In this document: one piece after another, positions 53,577 to 62,598 of the stretch | Position numbering within the stretch: the first letter of the stretch is position 1 | How the letters are laid out: each line of letters begins with the position of its first letter | Assembly (NCBI RefSeq): GCF_008329905.1 | Contig: NZ_CP032156.1 | Span: forward strand, 1-64,000 | Length of the DNA: 64,000 nucleotides | Direction of reading: 5' to 3' | DNA from: Mycobacterium sp. ELW1 | GTDB lineage: Bacteria > Actinomycetota > Actinomycetes > Mycobacteriales > Mycobacteriaceae | Made by a program: the position numbers and the translations under genes | Notes under the pieces: model-generated | What the model saw: the letters and a program-made list of their open reading frames with translations, nothing else | Told to the model about the DNA's origin: nothing | Database searches by the model: none

Positions 53577-55208
53577 ATGGGGAAACGGCAACGAGACTGC
53601 CTCGACTGCGGCGCACCGGTCGGATACATCGGCCGCGAGCACTGCTGCCGGTGCACCCGCCGGTTACGAGAGCAGGCGGCCAAGGCGCGATGCCCGGGCT
53701 GCGGCCAGGGCCGGGTGTTGATTCCGGAGACGGGCCGGTGCGTGCTGTGCTCACGCCGCTGCCGCGAATGCGGCGGACCGATCAAATTCCGCGGTGAGAC
53801 GGTGTGTCGGCCGTGCCAGAAGCGGGCCGCGCTCGCCGCTGCGAAATCGGCGTGCCCGCGCTGCGCAAAGCCCGGCTATCTCCGCTCGACTGGGTGGTGT
53901 GGCCGGTGCTCGCGGCCCGGCCCGCCAAAGGAGCCGCCCCGCATCTGTGTGTCCTGCGGTGAGCTGCGCCGCCACGCCGGGCGCGGTATGTGCGGGCGAT
54001 GCTGGCAGCGCCACCCCGACCGGCCGTTCGTACGCGGCGAGACCCTGGCCGCTGGGCTCGCCGAACCACCGGACTGGCTCGACGACTTCGTCGCGCATCT
54101 GGCCGCCCATCACTGTCCCGCTCGCGCCTGCAGGTTGATCACCACGCTTGCTCGACTTCTCGAAGACGAACACCCCAACCACCCGCAAAGCGTGCTCGAG
54201 CGAGCCCGCCGGCCCGGCCGGTCGATGGGATCACTGGCGCGTGCCCTGGAGACGTTCTTCACCGAGCGTGGACTGGCGATGGCCACCGACCAGGACCAGA
54301 GGCTCGCCGCTGGACGGCGCAAGAAACGGATCGATGCCACCCCGGCTCCGATGCGCGCCGCTGTCGCGGCCTTCGCCGAATCCATGCTGCACGCCCGCGA
54401 CCGGGCCCGGCGTGCGGGCACCCGGCCCCGCACCGACCGCACCATCGAGTCAGCGTTGACGATAGTGCGCGACCTCGCCTGTTTCCTCGATACCCACCGC
54501 GGCAAACAGGATTGGGCACTCGTTGACGTCACCGATATCGAGGCGTTCCTCGCCGGACTGCCGAACACCCGAGCGCGACGCCTGACTGTATTGGGCCAAT
54601 TCTTCCGATTCGCACGCAACTACCGTGCGGTGCTCATCGACCCGACGCGCGGCATGTCGGCCAAGCGTCACAGGGGATTTCGCGGCCGCACCGTCGCCAT
54701 CACCCAGCAACGCACCCTGTTTCGCCGCTGGAGCGCCGACCCTGCCGCGCACCCGCACGAGGCCCTCTTCGGACTCCTTGCCATATTGCACGGTGCCTCC
54801 AGCCGTGAGCTGCGGCTGCTGCAGGTCGACCACATCGACACCAGTGATCGCTCGATCCGGCTCGGCAAGCGCCCCCACCCCGTGCCGCTGGACCCGGTCA
54901 GCTGGATCGCTCTGCAACGCAGCCTCGATCACCGCGAGACCCTGCGCACCAACAACCCGCACGTGATCGTCACCCGCGGCACCAAAGCCGACCGGCGACC
55001 GGCGTCCGAGGCATACATGAGTCACCTGCTCGATCCATGCGGTCTGCCACCCAAGATGCTGCGCAGCACTCGGCTGGCCGATCTGGTCAACACGATCGAC
55101 CCGAAACTCGTCGCGGCAGCATTCGGGATGAGACCCGAAGGAGCGATGATCTACCTCGCCGATCACCTCGACGATGGCCGATTGCCCGAGCAGCTCGCTG
55201 AACCCTGA
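53577..55208 (+). CDS. Zinc-ribbon tyrosine recombinase, third gene of the transposon
   Basis: Protein of 543 aa. Residues 1-145 carry about ten CxxC pairs (CLDC, CCRC, CPGC, CVLC, CREC, CRPC, CPRC, CGRC, CVSC, CGRC), five probable zinc ribbons. Next come a core-binding domain and a recombinase fold: GASSRELRLLQVDHID keeps the first Arg, LRSTRLADLVNTIDPKLVAAAFGM corresponds to the His-x-x-Arg region with the His replaced, and AMIYLADHLDD supplies a Tyr. The altered box may make it a helper rather than the main catalyst. Start ATG 53577; TTG 53568 is possible. Confidence 0.82.
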   Translation: MGKRQRDCLDCGAPVGYIGREHCCRCTRRLREQAAKARCPGCGQGRVLIPETGRCVLCSRRCRECGGPIKFRGETVCRPCQKRAALAAAKSACPRCAKPGYLRSTGWCGRCSRPGPPKEPPRICVSCGELRRHAGRGMCGRCWQRHPDRPFVRGETLAAGLAEPPDWLDDFVAHLAAHHCPARACRLITTLARLLEDEHPNHPQSVLERARRPGRSMGSLARALETFFTERGLAMATDQDQRLAAGRRKKRIDATPAPMRAAVAAFAESMLHARDRARRAGTRPRTDRTIESALTIVRDLACFLDTHRGKQDWALVDVTDIEAFLAGLPNTRARRLTVLGQFFRFARNYRAVLIDPTRGMSAKRHRGFRGRTVAITQQRTLFRRWSADPAAHPHEALFGLLAILHGASSRELRLLQVDHIDTSDRSIRLGKRPHPVPLDPVSWIALQRSLDHRETLRTNNPHVIVTRGTKADRRPASEAYMSHLLDPCGLPPKMLRSTRLADLVNTIDPKLVAAAFGMRPEGAMIYLADHLDDGRLPEQLAEP

Positions 55209-55275
55209 CAGGTGCGAACGTGTCACATTACGACGCCACTTCCGCACAGGTTCGCGTGAACAAGTGCGCTTTTCC

Positions 55276-55940
55276 CACCCCGCGGTTGGTGGTGATCACG
55301 ATGCTGGTCTTCAGATACCGTTGGGAGACAACCTGAAACAGCGCTGACGCGGCCTCCGCCGGCAGCGGCAGGTATCCGAGTTCGTCGATCACTAGCAGTG
55401 TGGGCCCGGCGTAGAAGCGCATGGTGGTGGCCCAGCGTCCCTCGATCGCCGCGCGGTGACATCGGGCGGCCAGGTCGGCGGCGGTGGTGAAGTAGGTGCG
55501 ATACCCGGCATATGCTGCAGCCCTTGCCAATCCGACTGACAGATGTGTCTTGCCGGTGCCGGCCCGATGAGCAACATGTTGGTCGCTGATTCGAGGTAGC
55601 GGCAGGTGCCCAGTTCGTCGATGAGCTTGCGGTCGATCCCGGCGGCGGCATCGACGTCGAAGTCGGCCAGGGTGGCCGGGGTGGGCAGGCAGGCGAACCG
55701 CAATCGACCGGCCAACCGTCGGGCGGTGCTGGCCTCGACTTCCACGGCCAGCAGCCGCTCCAACGCTACGGTCAGCGACAGGCCCTCAGCGGTGGCCTGG
55801 TCAAGGACCGCGGGTAGGGCTTCGGCGGCCGCGGCCAGTTTGAGTTCGGCCAGATGTGAGCGCAGCTGCTGATAGCGGCTCGCGGCCGCCGACGGCGACT
55901 TCTCGGTGGTGGTCTTGGGGGTGCGCGGGGTGGGGGTCAT
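55276..55940 (-). pseudogene. istB: IstB 5' fragment with a frameshift in the P-loop
   Basis: From ATG 55940, overlapping the istA stop (ATGA), the frame gives YQQLRSHLAELKLAAAAEAL and the IstB N-terminus up to LESATNMLLIGPAPARH. One base is missing near 55560: in the next frame GTGKTHLSVGLARAAAYAGYR continues the P-loop, then LLVIDELGYLPLPAEAASALFQ and SIVITTNRGVG up to the transposon border. The gene is therefore doubly dead (frameshift and insertion). Confidence 0.85.
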
Positions 55941-57298
55941 TGGATGGTCCTGTTCTGGGCGGCCCGCTCGTAAGCGGACAGGTCGATGACGGTGGAATCG
56001 GTTGACGGAGTTGATGTTTCAACCGCGGTGATGGATTGCTGCTTGAGTTGAAGCAGTTGCGCGGCAGCGGCTTTGGCGGCCGGGCCCGGTGGGATGTGTT
56101 CCTTGCGCCGGTGCGGACGTCCGGTGGCCGCGGTGGCCATCGCGGCGGTGTCCAGGGCGATGACATGCCCGCTGTCGCGCACCATCACCCCGAGCCCGTC
56201 AGCAGCCATCCTGTGCCGGGCGATCACGATCCCGCTCGTGGTGGCGATATCGCAGAACTCGCCGCCGACCGGATGCGACACCACCACCTGGGCGGCGGCC
56301 AGTTCCGGAGGCACTGAGTAGCGGTTGCCGCGGTAGGACACCATCGCCTGTCGCGATGCGGTGCGGGTTTCGGCCACGATCACCGGATACGCCACCGCCG
56401 GCACCGGGGATAGCGGTTCGGAGTTGGCCACCACCGCGACTGAGGAGCGGCCGTCGGCAGTGGCCCGCAGCCGGGTGTCGCTGCGTACCCGGGCGAAGCG
56501 ATCCAGGTTGGCCTGGGCGGCCTCGACGGTCATGTCGTCGGCCAGCGTGCGCCACCAGCGTTGCGCGGCGGTGTGGTTGACCTTCTCCACCACGCCCTTG
56601 CGGTTTCCGCGCCGGGGCGGGCAGATCGCCACCGAGACTCCGTAGTGCTTGGCCACCCCGGCGAACGATGCGGTCACCCGGCCGCTGCCGGGATCGCACA
56701 CGGTGGCCATCCGGTCGAACCGCCACACGCGGGTGCACCCGCCCAGGCCGCGGGTGACACGGTCCAGGCCGGCGACCAGGTGCGGTTGATCCTCGCTTGG
56801 CGCCAAATAGCCGCGCCATTTCCCGGAATGAGCCAACGAGCCGACCAACAAGTGCGCGGTCTTGCCCCACCCCCTCGATTCGGGCGCGTCGGGCAATTCC
56901 AGCCAGTCCCAACGGGTTTCATCACCCGGCTCGTGCGGGATCACCGCGTTCGGGCGGTCGGTCGCGGTGCGGCACACCTGGCACACCGGGCGCAGATTGC
57001 GGGCCCGGATATTGCGGGTCAGGCTCTGATACGACAGACCGAACCCCAGGTCCTCGAGCTCATCGAACAGCGTCCGAGCCCACAGGTGCGGGTCCTCGGT
57101 CAGCCTCGCGGTGACGTAGTCGACGAACGGATCGAACGGATCCGGACCGGGTCGGGCACGCACCCCGGGCTTGCCGTCACCGGCCAGATACTTGCGGACC
57201 GTCTTGCGGTCGAAGCCGGTGTGGCGGGCGATCGCCGAGATCGACCAGCCACGACGGCGTAGGGCATGTACTTCCAAGTCGTCCTCCCATGTGAGCAT
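55937..57298 (-). CDS. istA: IS21-family transposase IstA
   Basis: DDE transposase of 453 aa. ATG 57298 is chosen (MLTWEDDLEVHALRRRG). The N-terminal HTH is WSISAIARHTGFDRKTVRKYL at about 15-40. The rve-type catalytic core lies at about 120-270, with TRWDWLELPD, the segment around YLAPSEDQPHLVAGLD and the last acid in RGNRKGVVEKVN. A C-terminal beta domain contains YRGNRYSVPPELA. It looks intact but its ATPase partner is broken, so the copy cannot move on its own. Confidence 0.88.
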   Translation of the reverse strand: MLTWEDDLEVHALRRRGWSISAIARHTGFDRKTVRKYLAGDGKPGVRARPGPDPFDPFVDYVTARLTEDPHLWARTLFDELEDLGFGLSYQSLTRNIRARNLRPVCQVCRTATDRPNAVIPHEPGDETRWDWLELPDAPESRGWGKTAHLLVGSLAHSGKWRGYLAPSEDQPHLVAGLDRVTRGLGGCTRVWRFDRMATVCDPGSGRVTASFAGVAKHYGVSVAICPPRRGNRKGVVEKVNHTAAQRWWRTLADDMTVEAAQANLDRFARVRSDTRLRATADGRSSVAVVANSEPLSPVPAVAYPVIVAETRTASRQAMVSYRGNRYSVPPELAAAQVVVSHPVGGEFCDIATTSGIVIARHRMAADGLGVMVRDSGHVIALDTAAMATAATGRPHRRKEHIPPGPAAKAAAAQLLQLKQQSITAVETSTPSTDSTVIDLSAYERAAQNRTIQ

Positions 57299-57408
57299 GA
57301 GAAAGCGGGCCTCCTTCGATGGAGCAACTGGCGTCAGACACCAGCAGCTTCGAGGGAGGCCCGCCCTTCTCGGCGGAGCCACACGGGTGGGGAATTTCGA
57401 TGAGCGTC

Positions 57409-58640
57409 AGTGGGGAATTTCAGCGAGCGCGGTCAGTTCTGCCGGGGCTTCGTTGACGGCGCGTGATTTGCTCAGGACGTCGAGGCCGAGGTAGCGGCGG
57501 GATTCGGCCCATTCGTCGTGTTGTTCGGCCAGCACCGCGCCCACGAGGCGGAATCAGGGCGTTGCGGTCTGGGAAGATGCCCACGACGTCGGTGCGCCGG
57601 CGGATCTCCTTGTTGAGCCGCTCCTGTGGGTTGTTGGACCAAATCTGACGCCAGATCTGCTTGGGAAACGCGGTGAACGCCAGCAGATCAGGCCGCGCTG
57701 CTTCCAAGTTCTCGGCGATCCCGGGAGAGCTTGTCGGTGAGCGCATCGATGATCCGATCATATTGAGCAGCAACAGATTCAGCGTCAGGTTGATCGAACA
57801 CCGAATGCAATAGGGTGCGCACCCACGGCCATGAACTCTTGGGAGTCTTCGCCATCAGGTTGGTCGTGTAGTGGGTTCTGCACCGCTGCCAGGCGGCACC
57901 GGGCAGCGGTGCGCCGATCGCGGCCACCAACCCGGCGTGCGCGTCGGAGGTCACCAGTTTCACCCCCGAGAGCCCGCGGGCGGTCAGCGACCGCCAGAAC
58001 GTCAGCCAGCCCGCTCCGTCCTCGGCGGTGGTGACGTCGATACCGAGGATCTCGCGGTAGCCCTCGCCGTTGACCCCGACCGCGATCAGGGCATGCACGT
58101 TGACCACCCGCCCGCCCTCGCGGACCTTGAGCACGAGCGCGTCGGCGGCCACGAACTTGTAGGGGCCAGCGTCCAAGGGTCGGGTGCGGAAGGCTTCGAC
58201 GGCGGCGTCGAGTTCTTTGGCCATCACCGAGACCTGCGACTTCGACAAGCTGGTGATGCCCAGGGTCTCGACGAGCTTGTCCATCCGCCGCGTCGAGACT
58301 CCGAGTAAGTAGCAGGTCGCCACCACGGTGGTCAGGGCCCGCTCAGCGCGTTTGCGGCGCTCCAGTAGCCAGTCCGGGAAATAGGAGCCATGTCGCAGCT
58401 TGGGGATCGCGAGATCCAACGAGCCTGCACGGGTGTCGAATTGGCGGTGCCGGTACCCGTTTCGGGAATTGGTGCGCTCAGCGCAGCGTTCGCCGTATCC
58501 GGCGCCGCACATCGCGTCGGCCTCGGCACCCATCAACGTGTGGATGAAGGTGGCGAGCAGCTCGCGCAGCACATCGGGGTGGTAGTGGTGAGTCGTTCGG
58601 CGAGCACGGCGGGCAGGTCGATATTGTGGGCAGTGGTCAT
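57409..58640 (-). pseudogene. IS256-family transposase with several frameshifts
   Basis: From ATG 58640 (MTTAHNIDLPAVLAERL) a frameshift near 58590 leads into HPDVLRELLATFIHTLMGAEADAMCGAGYGER. The middle (RTNSRNGYRHRQFDTRAGSLDLAIPKLR, FVAADALVLKVREGG with the first Asp) is good to DALTDKL, then the frame changes near 57720 to [23 protein letters not shown] and [31 protein letters not shown]. Another shift near 57550 gives a last piece to about 57409, where it meets the IS21 end. At least three breaks, so it is inactive. Confidence 0.85.
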
Positions 58641-58654
58641 CGCGTCGGTTCCTT

Positions 58655-58685
58655 TGCTCGAGTGACTTTGAAGGGTCTCTCGAAG
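58655..58685. repeat. Probable outer end of the IS256 copy
   Basis: The stretch just upstream of the IS256 start (CGAGTGACTTTGAAGGGTCTC, read in parts) has the GGGTCTC-like composition seen at ends of actinobacterial IS256 elements. The opposite end cannot be checked because IS21 sequence adjoins it. Confidence 0.35.
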
Positions 58686-59054
58686 AATCACGCGATGACC
58701 TACAATCGTTCGGCTACGACACGCCGGTACCGACGATCAGGTCCGACTCGTACACCACCTTGGTGGACGCAACCGATATGGCTGCAGCATCTCGTACTTG
58801 GCCTGCGCTCTGTCGGTGGCCGAAAAGGGCTGATGTGTCCGGTCGCGTGGCCTGTATCTGTCGGTTGTGCGGCCGTCCGTTCCCTTACCGCCGTTCGGCG
58901 GTGAACGCGCATCGTTGTGCCGAAATTGCGTCCGACCTCCGAACGGAGGTACTGCCTCGCACAAGCAGCTGGAATCGTTGCCGCCAAGACATCATCTGAA
59001 CTGTGCTGGGACTGTTCCACAGCCCTAAAGGTCGATCGAAAGGTGGTTAACGAA
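58686..59054. other. Leader of the monooxygenase operon
   Basis: About 370 bp between the IS256 copy and the monooxygenase. It contains two related palindromes (separate entry) and presumably the promoter. A 79-codon frame at 58760-58999 with a CxxC pair was seen but not accepted. No TGGTnnnACCA operator is present here, so this operon is probably not under the GntR regulator. Confidence 0.45.
58887..58950. promoter_or_regulatory. Pair of related 16-bp palindromes upstream of the monooxygenase
   Basis: ACCGCCG-TT-CGGCGGT at 58887-58902 and ACCTCCG-AA-CGGAGGT at 58935-58950. Both are perfect palindromes of the form ACCnCCG-WW-CGGnGGT, with centres 48 bp apart (between four and five helical turns). 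They look like a tandem operator of a dimeric regulator (TetR-like or similar) controlling the monooxygenase operon, which starts 105 bases further on. Confidence 0.55.
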
Positions 59055-60572
59055 ATGCTATTGAACAGGGACGATTGGTACGACACCTCACGCGATCTCG
59101 ACTGGGATATGACTTATGTCGATAAGGGGACTGCATTCCCCGACGGCTGGACGGGGTCAGGCGATATTCCGAAGGAGGCGTGGGCGAAGTGGGATGAACC
59201 ATTCCGTGTCTCCTACCGCGACTACGTGCGCATCCAGCGCGAGAAGGAAGCTGGTGTCAAGGCAGTGAGCAACGCACTTGTGCGGGCCGGCATCTACGAG
59301 AAGCTGGACCCGGCGCACGTTGCCGCATCACACCTCCATATGGGTGGCACCTGCATGGTCGAGCAAATGGCCGTCACGATGCAGAGCCGGTTCTGTCGGT
59401 TCGCTCCGTCACCGGCCTGGCGCAATCTCGGCGTGTTCGGCATGTTGGACGAAACCCGCCACGCGCAGCTCGATTTGCGCTTTTCACACGATCTACTCAA
59501 GGCAGACCCTCGATTCGACTGGGCGCAAAAGGCATTCCATACCAACGAGTGGGGCATACTGGCAGTCAAGAACTTCTTCGATGACGCCATGCTCAATGCG
59601 GACTGTGTGGAGGCATCGCTAGTCAACAGCCTGACGGTCGAGCACGGCTTCACGAATCTGCAGTTCGTCGCCCTAGCTGCTGATGCGATGGCTGCGGGGG
59701 ATATCAACTGGTCAAATCTGTTGTCCTCCATACAGACTGACGAAGCTCGCCACGCTCAGCAAGGCTTCCCGACCCTGGCCATCCTGATGGAGCATGATCC
59801 CGCGCGTGCTCAACGTTCTATCGATGTGGCTTTCTGGCGGGCTACTCGGCTCTTCCAGACACTCACCGGGCCTGCGATGGACTACTACACGCCTCTTGAT
59901 CAACGAAGGCACAGCTTCAAGGAGTTCATGCTTGAGTGGATCGTCAACCACCACGAGCGCATCCTTGACGACTACGGCCTGAAGAAGCCCTGGTACTGGG
60001 ACCAATTCATGCGGGCGCTGGAAACCGGTCATCATGCGATGCACTTGGGCACCTGGTACTGGCGGCCAACGTTGTTCTGGAAGCCGAATGCCGGCGTCTC
60101 GAAGGATGAGCGTGAATGGCTGAACGAAAAGTACCCGACATGGGAGCAGGACTTTGGCTTCATGTGGGACGAGATCATCGCCAACATCAACTCAGGCAAG
60201 ATGGAGTTGACCCTGCCGGAGACCCTGCCTGCGTTGTGCTCCCTCACACAGTTGCCGCTGGGCGCTGGTATGGGCCCGCACGAGTGTGGTGAGAACAGTT
60301 TGATGTACAAGGACCGCCTCTACCATTTCGACTCGGCGATCTCCAAATGGTGCTTCGAGCAGGACCCAGAGCGTTACGCAGGCCACCAGAACATCATCGA
60401 TCGGTTCATCGCCGGAGAGATCCAACCACCAGACCTCTCAGGCGGTTTGGCATACATGAGCATCACCCCCGACGTGATGGGTGATGACGTTTACGACTAC
60501 GAGTGGGCCAAGGACTACTTACCCAGTAACGGCAACGGCAAGCATTCGGTGGCCGAAACAGTTTTGCAGTAG
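59055..60572 (+). CDS. Soluble diiron monooxygenase alpha subunit (group 2)
   Basis: Hydroxylase large subunit, 505 aa. ATG 59055 follows GAAAGGTGG at a good distance. The diiron ligands are Glu103 (MVEQM), Glu133 and His136 (DETRHAQ), Glu196 (TVEHGFTN), Glu230 and His233 (DEARHAQ). Each is one less than in toluene-4-monooxygenase TmoA, and Thr200 matches TmoA Thr201. Gene order and a Rieske gene place it in group 2 (toluene, alkene and isoprene monooxygenases). Near the B12 mutase genes, an alkene such as isobutene is a likely substrate; aromatic hydroxylation cannot be excluded. Confidence 0.92.
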   Translation: MLLNRDDWYDTSRDLDWDMTYVDKGTAFPDGWTGSGDIPKEAWAKWDEPFRVSYRDYVRIQREKEAGVKAVSNALVRAGIYEKLDPAHVAASHLHMGGTCMVEQMAVTMQSRFCRFAPSPAWRNLGVFGMLDETRHAQLDLRFSHDLLKADPRFDWAQKAFHTNEWGILAVKNFFDDAMLNADCVEASLVNSLTVEHGFTNLQFVALAADAMAAGDINWSNLLSSIQTDEARHAQQGFPTLAILMEHDPARAQRSIDVAFWRATRLFQTLTGPAMDYYTPLDQRRHSFKEFMLEWIVNHHERILDDYGLKKPWYWDQFMRALETGHHAMHLGTWYWRPTLFWKPNAGVSKDEREWLNEKYPTWEQDFGFMWDEIIANINSGKMELTLPETLPALCSLTQLPLGAGMGPHECGENSLMYKDRLYHFDSAISKWCFEQDPERYAGHQNIIDRFIAGEIQPPDLSGGLAYMSITPDVMGDDVYDYEWAKDYLPSNGNGKHSVAETVLQ

Positions 60573-60617
60573 CCGGCCGGCCGGTTGGCGTACGACTTGT
60601 TAGGAGTGTGAATTGTT

Positions 60618-60896
60618 ATGGCCCCGTTCCCGATTACTGCGCGTTTCGTTGGCGATTTCATAGCCCAGCTGATCGCGATCGACACCGACGACTCCTGGGC
60701 GGAGGTGGCTGACAAGGTGGCATACCACGTTGTGGGTCGCCGCGTCGCGACCCCTGATCCGCACCCGGGATATGAGGTGGTTTTCGACGGACAGATTCTG
60801 CCTGCACAGGGAAAAGTGACCGACCTGTTCGCGACCAATCCCGTGCCGCCGCTGCAGTGGTTCGACGTCCGATTCAGAGAGACCAGCCATGTCTGA
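60618..60896 (+). CDS. Monooxygenase gamma subunit (TmoB-like)
   Basis: Protein of 92 aa in the TmoB position. Family members have a ubiquitin-like fold and form the third chain of the (alpha-beta-gamma)2 hydroxylase. Sequence features are ARFVGDFIAQLIAIDTDDSW, VAYHVVGRRVATP and the C-terminal LQWFDVRF. Its last 8 bases overlap the Rieske gene. Confidence 0.85.
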   Translation: MAPFPITARFVGDFIAQLIAIDTDDSWAEVADKVAYHVVGRRVATPDPHPGYEVVFDGQILPAQGKVTDLFATNPVPPLQWFDVRFRETSHV

Positions 60897-61230
60897 GTCG
60901 GACGATGAGGGCTATGTCGAACTCGTGGATGCCGAGGAGCTGTGGGACGGGGAGATGGAGGCTTTCGATATCGGCGATGCTGAAGTGCTGCTGCTGAAGG
61001 TCGCCGGGCAGATTCGTGCCTACGACGGTATCTGCCCGCACCAGAGTATGTCGCTGGTCGAGGGCGAACTCGAAAATGGGGTCGTCACATGTAGAGCCCA
61101 CGAATGGCAATTCAATGCTCTGACCGGGGAAGGGGTTAATCCCCGAGACACCTGCTTGACGCCGCACGACGTCCGCGTCGTTGACGGTGTTGTACAGGTC
61201 CGCCTACGAGCACGCGCTCACCCGCATTAA
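60889..61230 (+). CDS. Rieske-type ferredoxin of the monooxygenase (TmoC-like)
   Basis: Protein of 113 aa. Ligands of the 2Fe-2S cluster are Cys49 and His51 (GICPHQ) and Cys68 and His71 (TCRAHEWQF), the order and spacing of TmoC. It carries electrons from the reductase to the hydroxylase. The presence of a Rieske component distinguishes group-2 enzymes from the phenol, methane and propane types. Confidence 0.92.
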   Translation: MSESDDEGYVELVDAEELWDGEMEAFDIGDAEVLLLKVAGQIRAYDGICPHQSMSLVEGELENGVVTCRAHEWQFNALTGEGVNPRDTCLTPHDVRVVDGVVQVRLRARAHPH

Positions 61231-61245
61231 CGGAGGAACTGATAA

Positions 61246-61572
61246 ATGACTGTCATCGATATTGATGAGGAAACCGAATCCAGCCACGATTTGGTCGGGC
61301 CGGTGATCCGGTCGGGACATTTGGCTGAAGCCGTCATCGACGCCGTCGAGGAGGACAATCCGGACCAGGACGTGATGGTGCTCGACCGCGGCGACTATGT
61401 CCGGGTGCACACTATCGGCCGATGCAGACTTAGTCGAGCCAGCCTCGAGAAGGCTCTCGGCCAGTCTTGTCCCCTCGAAACCTTAGAGATCGACATGCCG
61501 TCCTTTCGTGGGCGAATGAAAACCCGAACCGACGAATACCTTTGGTACTACGAGAATTACGGGCAGGAGTAA
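61246..61572 (+). CDS. Monooxygenase effector/coupling protein (TmoD-like)
   Basis: Cofactor-free regulatory protein of 108 aa of the MmoB/DmpM/TmoD family, which docks over the diiron site. It follows a GGAGG site. VGPVIRSGHLAEAVIDAVEEDNP and the beta-rich YVRVHTIGRCRLSRASLEKALG with a long C-terminal ELEIDMPSFRGRMKT-like strand (LEIDMPSFRGRM) are typical. Confidence 0.88.
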   Translation: MTVIDIDEETESSHDLVGPVIRSGHLAEAVIDAVEEDNPDQDVMVLDRGDYVRVHTIGRCRLSRASLEKALGQSCPLETLEIDMPSFRGRMKTRTDEYLWYYENYGQE

Positions 61573-61575
61573 GTC

Positions 61576-62598
61576 ATGACAGACAAAGCAGCCGCGCCGC
61601 GGGCGCGCTCGCGGTCGCTAAAGACTTGGAGTTCGTTAGGCAATCTGGGCCGGCGCCCGACCGAGTACGAAATTGTTACTCACGACATGAACCACACCAC
61701 CGGGCCGGCGGGGTTAGAAATGGGACCCGACGTTTGGGGCAACCGGTGGCTGCGGAATCACCGTGACAGCATGGATCTCGTTGTGCCCGAATGGGAACAG
61801 TTCCGCGATCCTGACCAGATGACCTACGCCACTTACGTCGCGCAACAGGACGACCAGGAAACCTACGTCGAAGGTTTGCTGGAACAGTTCGACAGCCAGG
61901 ACTATGACGCGTCGTTGACCGACGAAGCCCTGAGTCTGCTGCGCCGTGCCCTTACGCCGACACGTTACGTGGCGCACAGTCAGCAGATGTTGTCAGCCTA
62001 TCTGCAGCAGTTGGCGGTCAGCAGTTACGTCGCCACCTGCGCGGCATTCCAAACCGCCGACCAGCTACGCCGCGTCCAGCTGACCGCCTACCGTACTACC
62101 CAGCTCAAGTTGACGCATCCTGACCGTGGATTCGCCACCGGCGAGAAGTCCACGTGGACTGAGGACCCGGAGTGGCAGCCGATTCGCTCAGCATTTGAGT
62201 GGGCTCTGGTCGAATTCGATTGGGATCGTGCGTTCGTCGCGACCAATCTTGTGGTCAAGCCAATAGCCGACCAGGTGTTCCTGGTGCATTTGGCCTCCCA
62301 GCTAGCGGCGGTAGACGCTCGTCTGGATGAGTTGATCATCGAAAACCTGTGGCAAGATGCTCAACGCAGCTTGCGCTGGACCTCTGCGCTGGTCAACTAC
62401 GTCTCTACTACGACCAATCTTGCTGTGCTGCAGCGCTGTCTCGACTCCTGGTCTGAGCGGGCGCTCGAGATGATCGACGCCGGAGCCCGGGTGATCGAGA
62501 CCCCGTCCGGCGCCAGCGCTGCGGCTTCAGCCGCCCGGATCCGCACGACATGGACTGGCTGGCTCGGCGAGTTCGGCCTCAGCGTAGCGACTAGTTGA
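61576..62598 (+). CDS. Monooxygenase beta subunit (TmoE-like)
   Basis: Hydroxylase small subunit of 340 aa, a helical ferritin-like chain without iron ligands. Recognisable stretches: RPTEYEIVTHDMNHT, NRWLRNHRDSMDLVVPEWEQFRDP (typical of TmoE), RYVAHSQQMLSAYLQQLAVSS, and DRAFVATNLVVKPIADQVFLVHLA. It pairs with the alpha subunit. Its stop overlaps the TTG start of the reductase. Confidence 0.9.
   Translation: MTDKAAAPRARSRSLKTWSSLGNLGRRPTEYEIVTHDMNHTTGPAGLEMGPDVWGNRWLRNHRDSMDLVVPEWEQFRDPDQMTYATYVAQQDDQETYVEGLLEQFDSQDYDASLTDEALSLLRRALTPTRYVAHSQQMLSAYLQQLAVSSYVATCAAFQTADQLRRVQLTAYRTTQLKLTHPDRGFATGEKSTWTEDPEWQPIRSAFEWALVEFDWDRAFVATNLVVKPIADQVFLVHLASQLAAVDARLDELIIENLWQDAQRSLRWTSALVNYVSTTTNLAVLQRCLDSWSERALEMIDAGARVIETPSGASAAASAARIRTTWTGWLGEFGLSVATS

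Larger units (their letters stand above)
52027..55275 (+). mobile_element. Three-gene tyrosine-recombinase transposon inserted in istB
   Basis: Element of about 3.25 kb bounded by the two halves of istB. Genes on the plus strand are a 355-aa tyrosine recombinase, a 104-aa HTH protein and a 543-aa zinc-ribbon recombinase, overlapping or closely spaced. Near the borders are imperfect inverted repeats GCACATGTTC (52036-52045) and, inverted, GAACAAGTGC (55258-55267), 9 of 10 matching. The organisation recalls Tn554-like elements, which carry two tyrosine recombinases and a small third protein. Confidence 0.75.
51788..57436 (-). mobile_element. IS21-family element interrupted by a tyrosine-recombinase transposon
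   Basis: Both ends carry two tandem outward copies of a 19-bp repeat: TGGGGAATTTCGATGAGCG at 57388-57406 and TGGGGAATTTCAGCGAGCG at 57411-57429 on the right, with inverse copies at 51819-51836 and 51795-51812 on the left. Beyond them a shared GTCAG/CTGAC gives approximate borders of 51788 and 57436. Inside lie istA (intact) and istB (split). Without the 3.2-kb insert the element would be about 2.4 kb, normal for IS21. No clear target duplication was found. Confidence 0.75.

Noticed and set aside
58760..58999. Small frame with a zinc-finger-like CRLCGRPF...AHRC stretch
   Set aside because: It overlaps the two operator-like palindromes, has no ribosome site and no full zinc-finger ligand set.
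60725..60738. ACCAC-GTTG-TGGGT inside the monooxygenase gamma gene as a further operator
   Set aside because: It lies within coding sequence, lacks the TGGTnnnACCA core and is imperfect; taken as chance.
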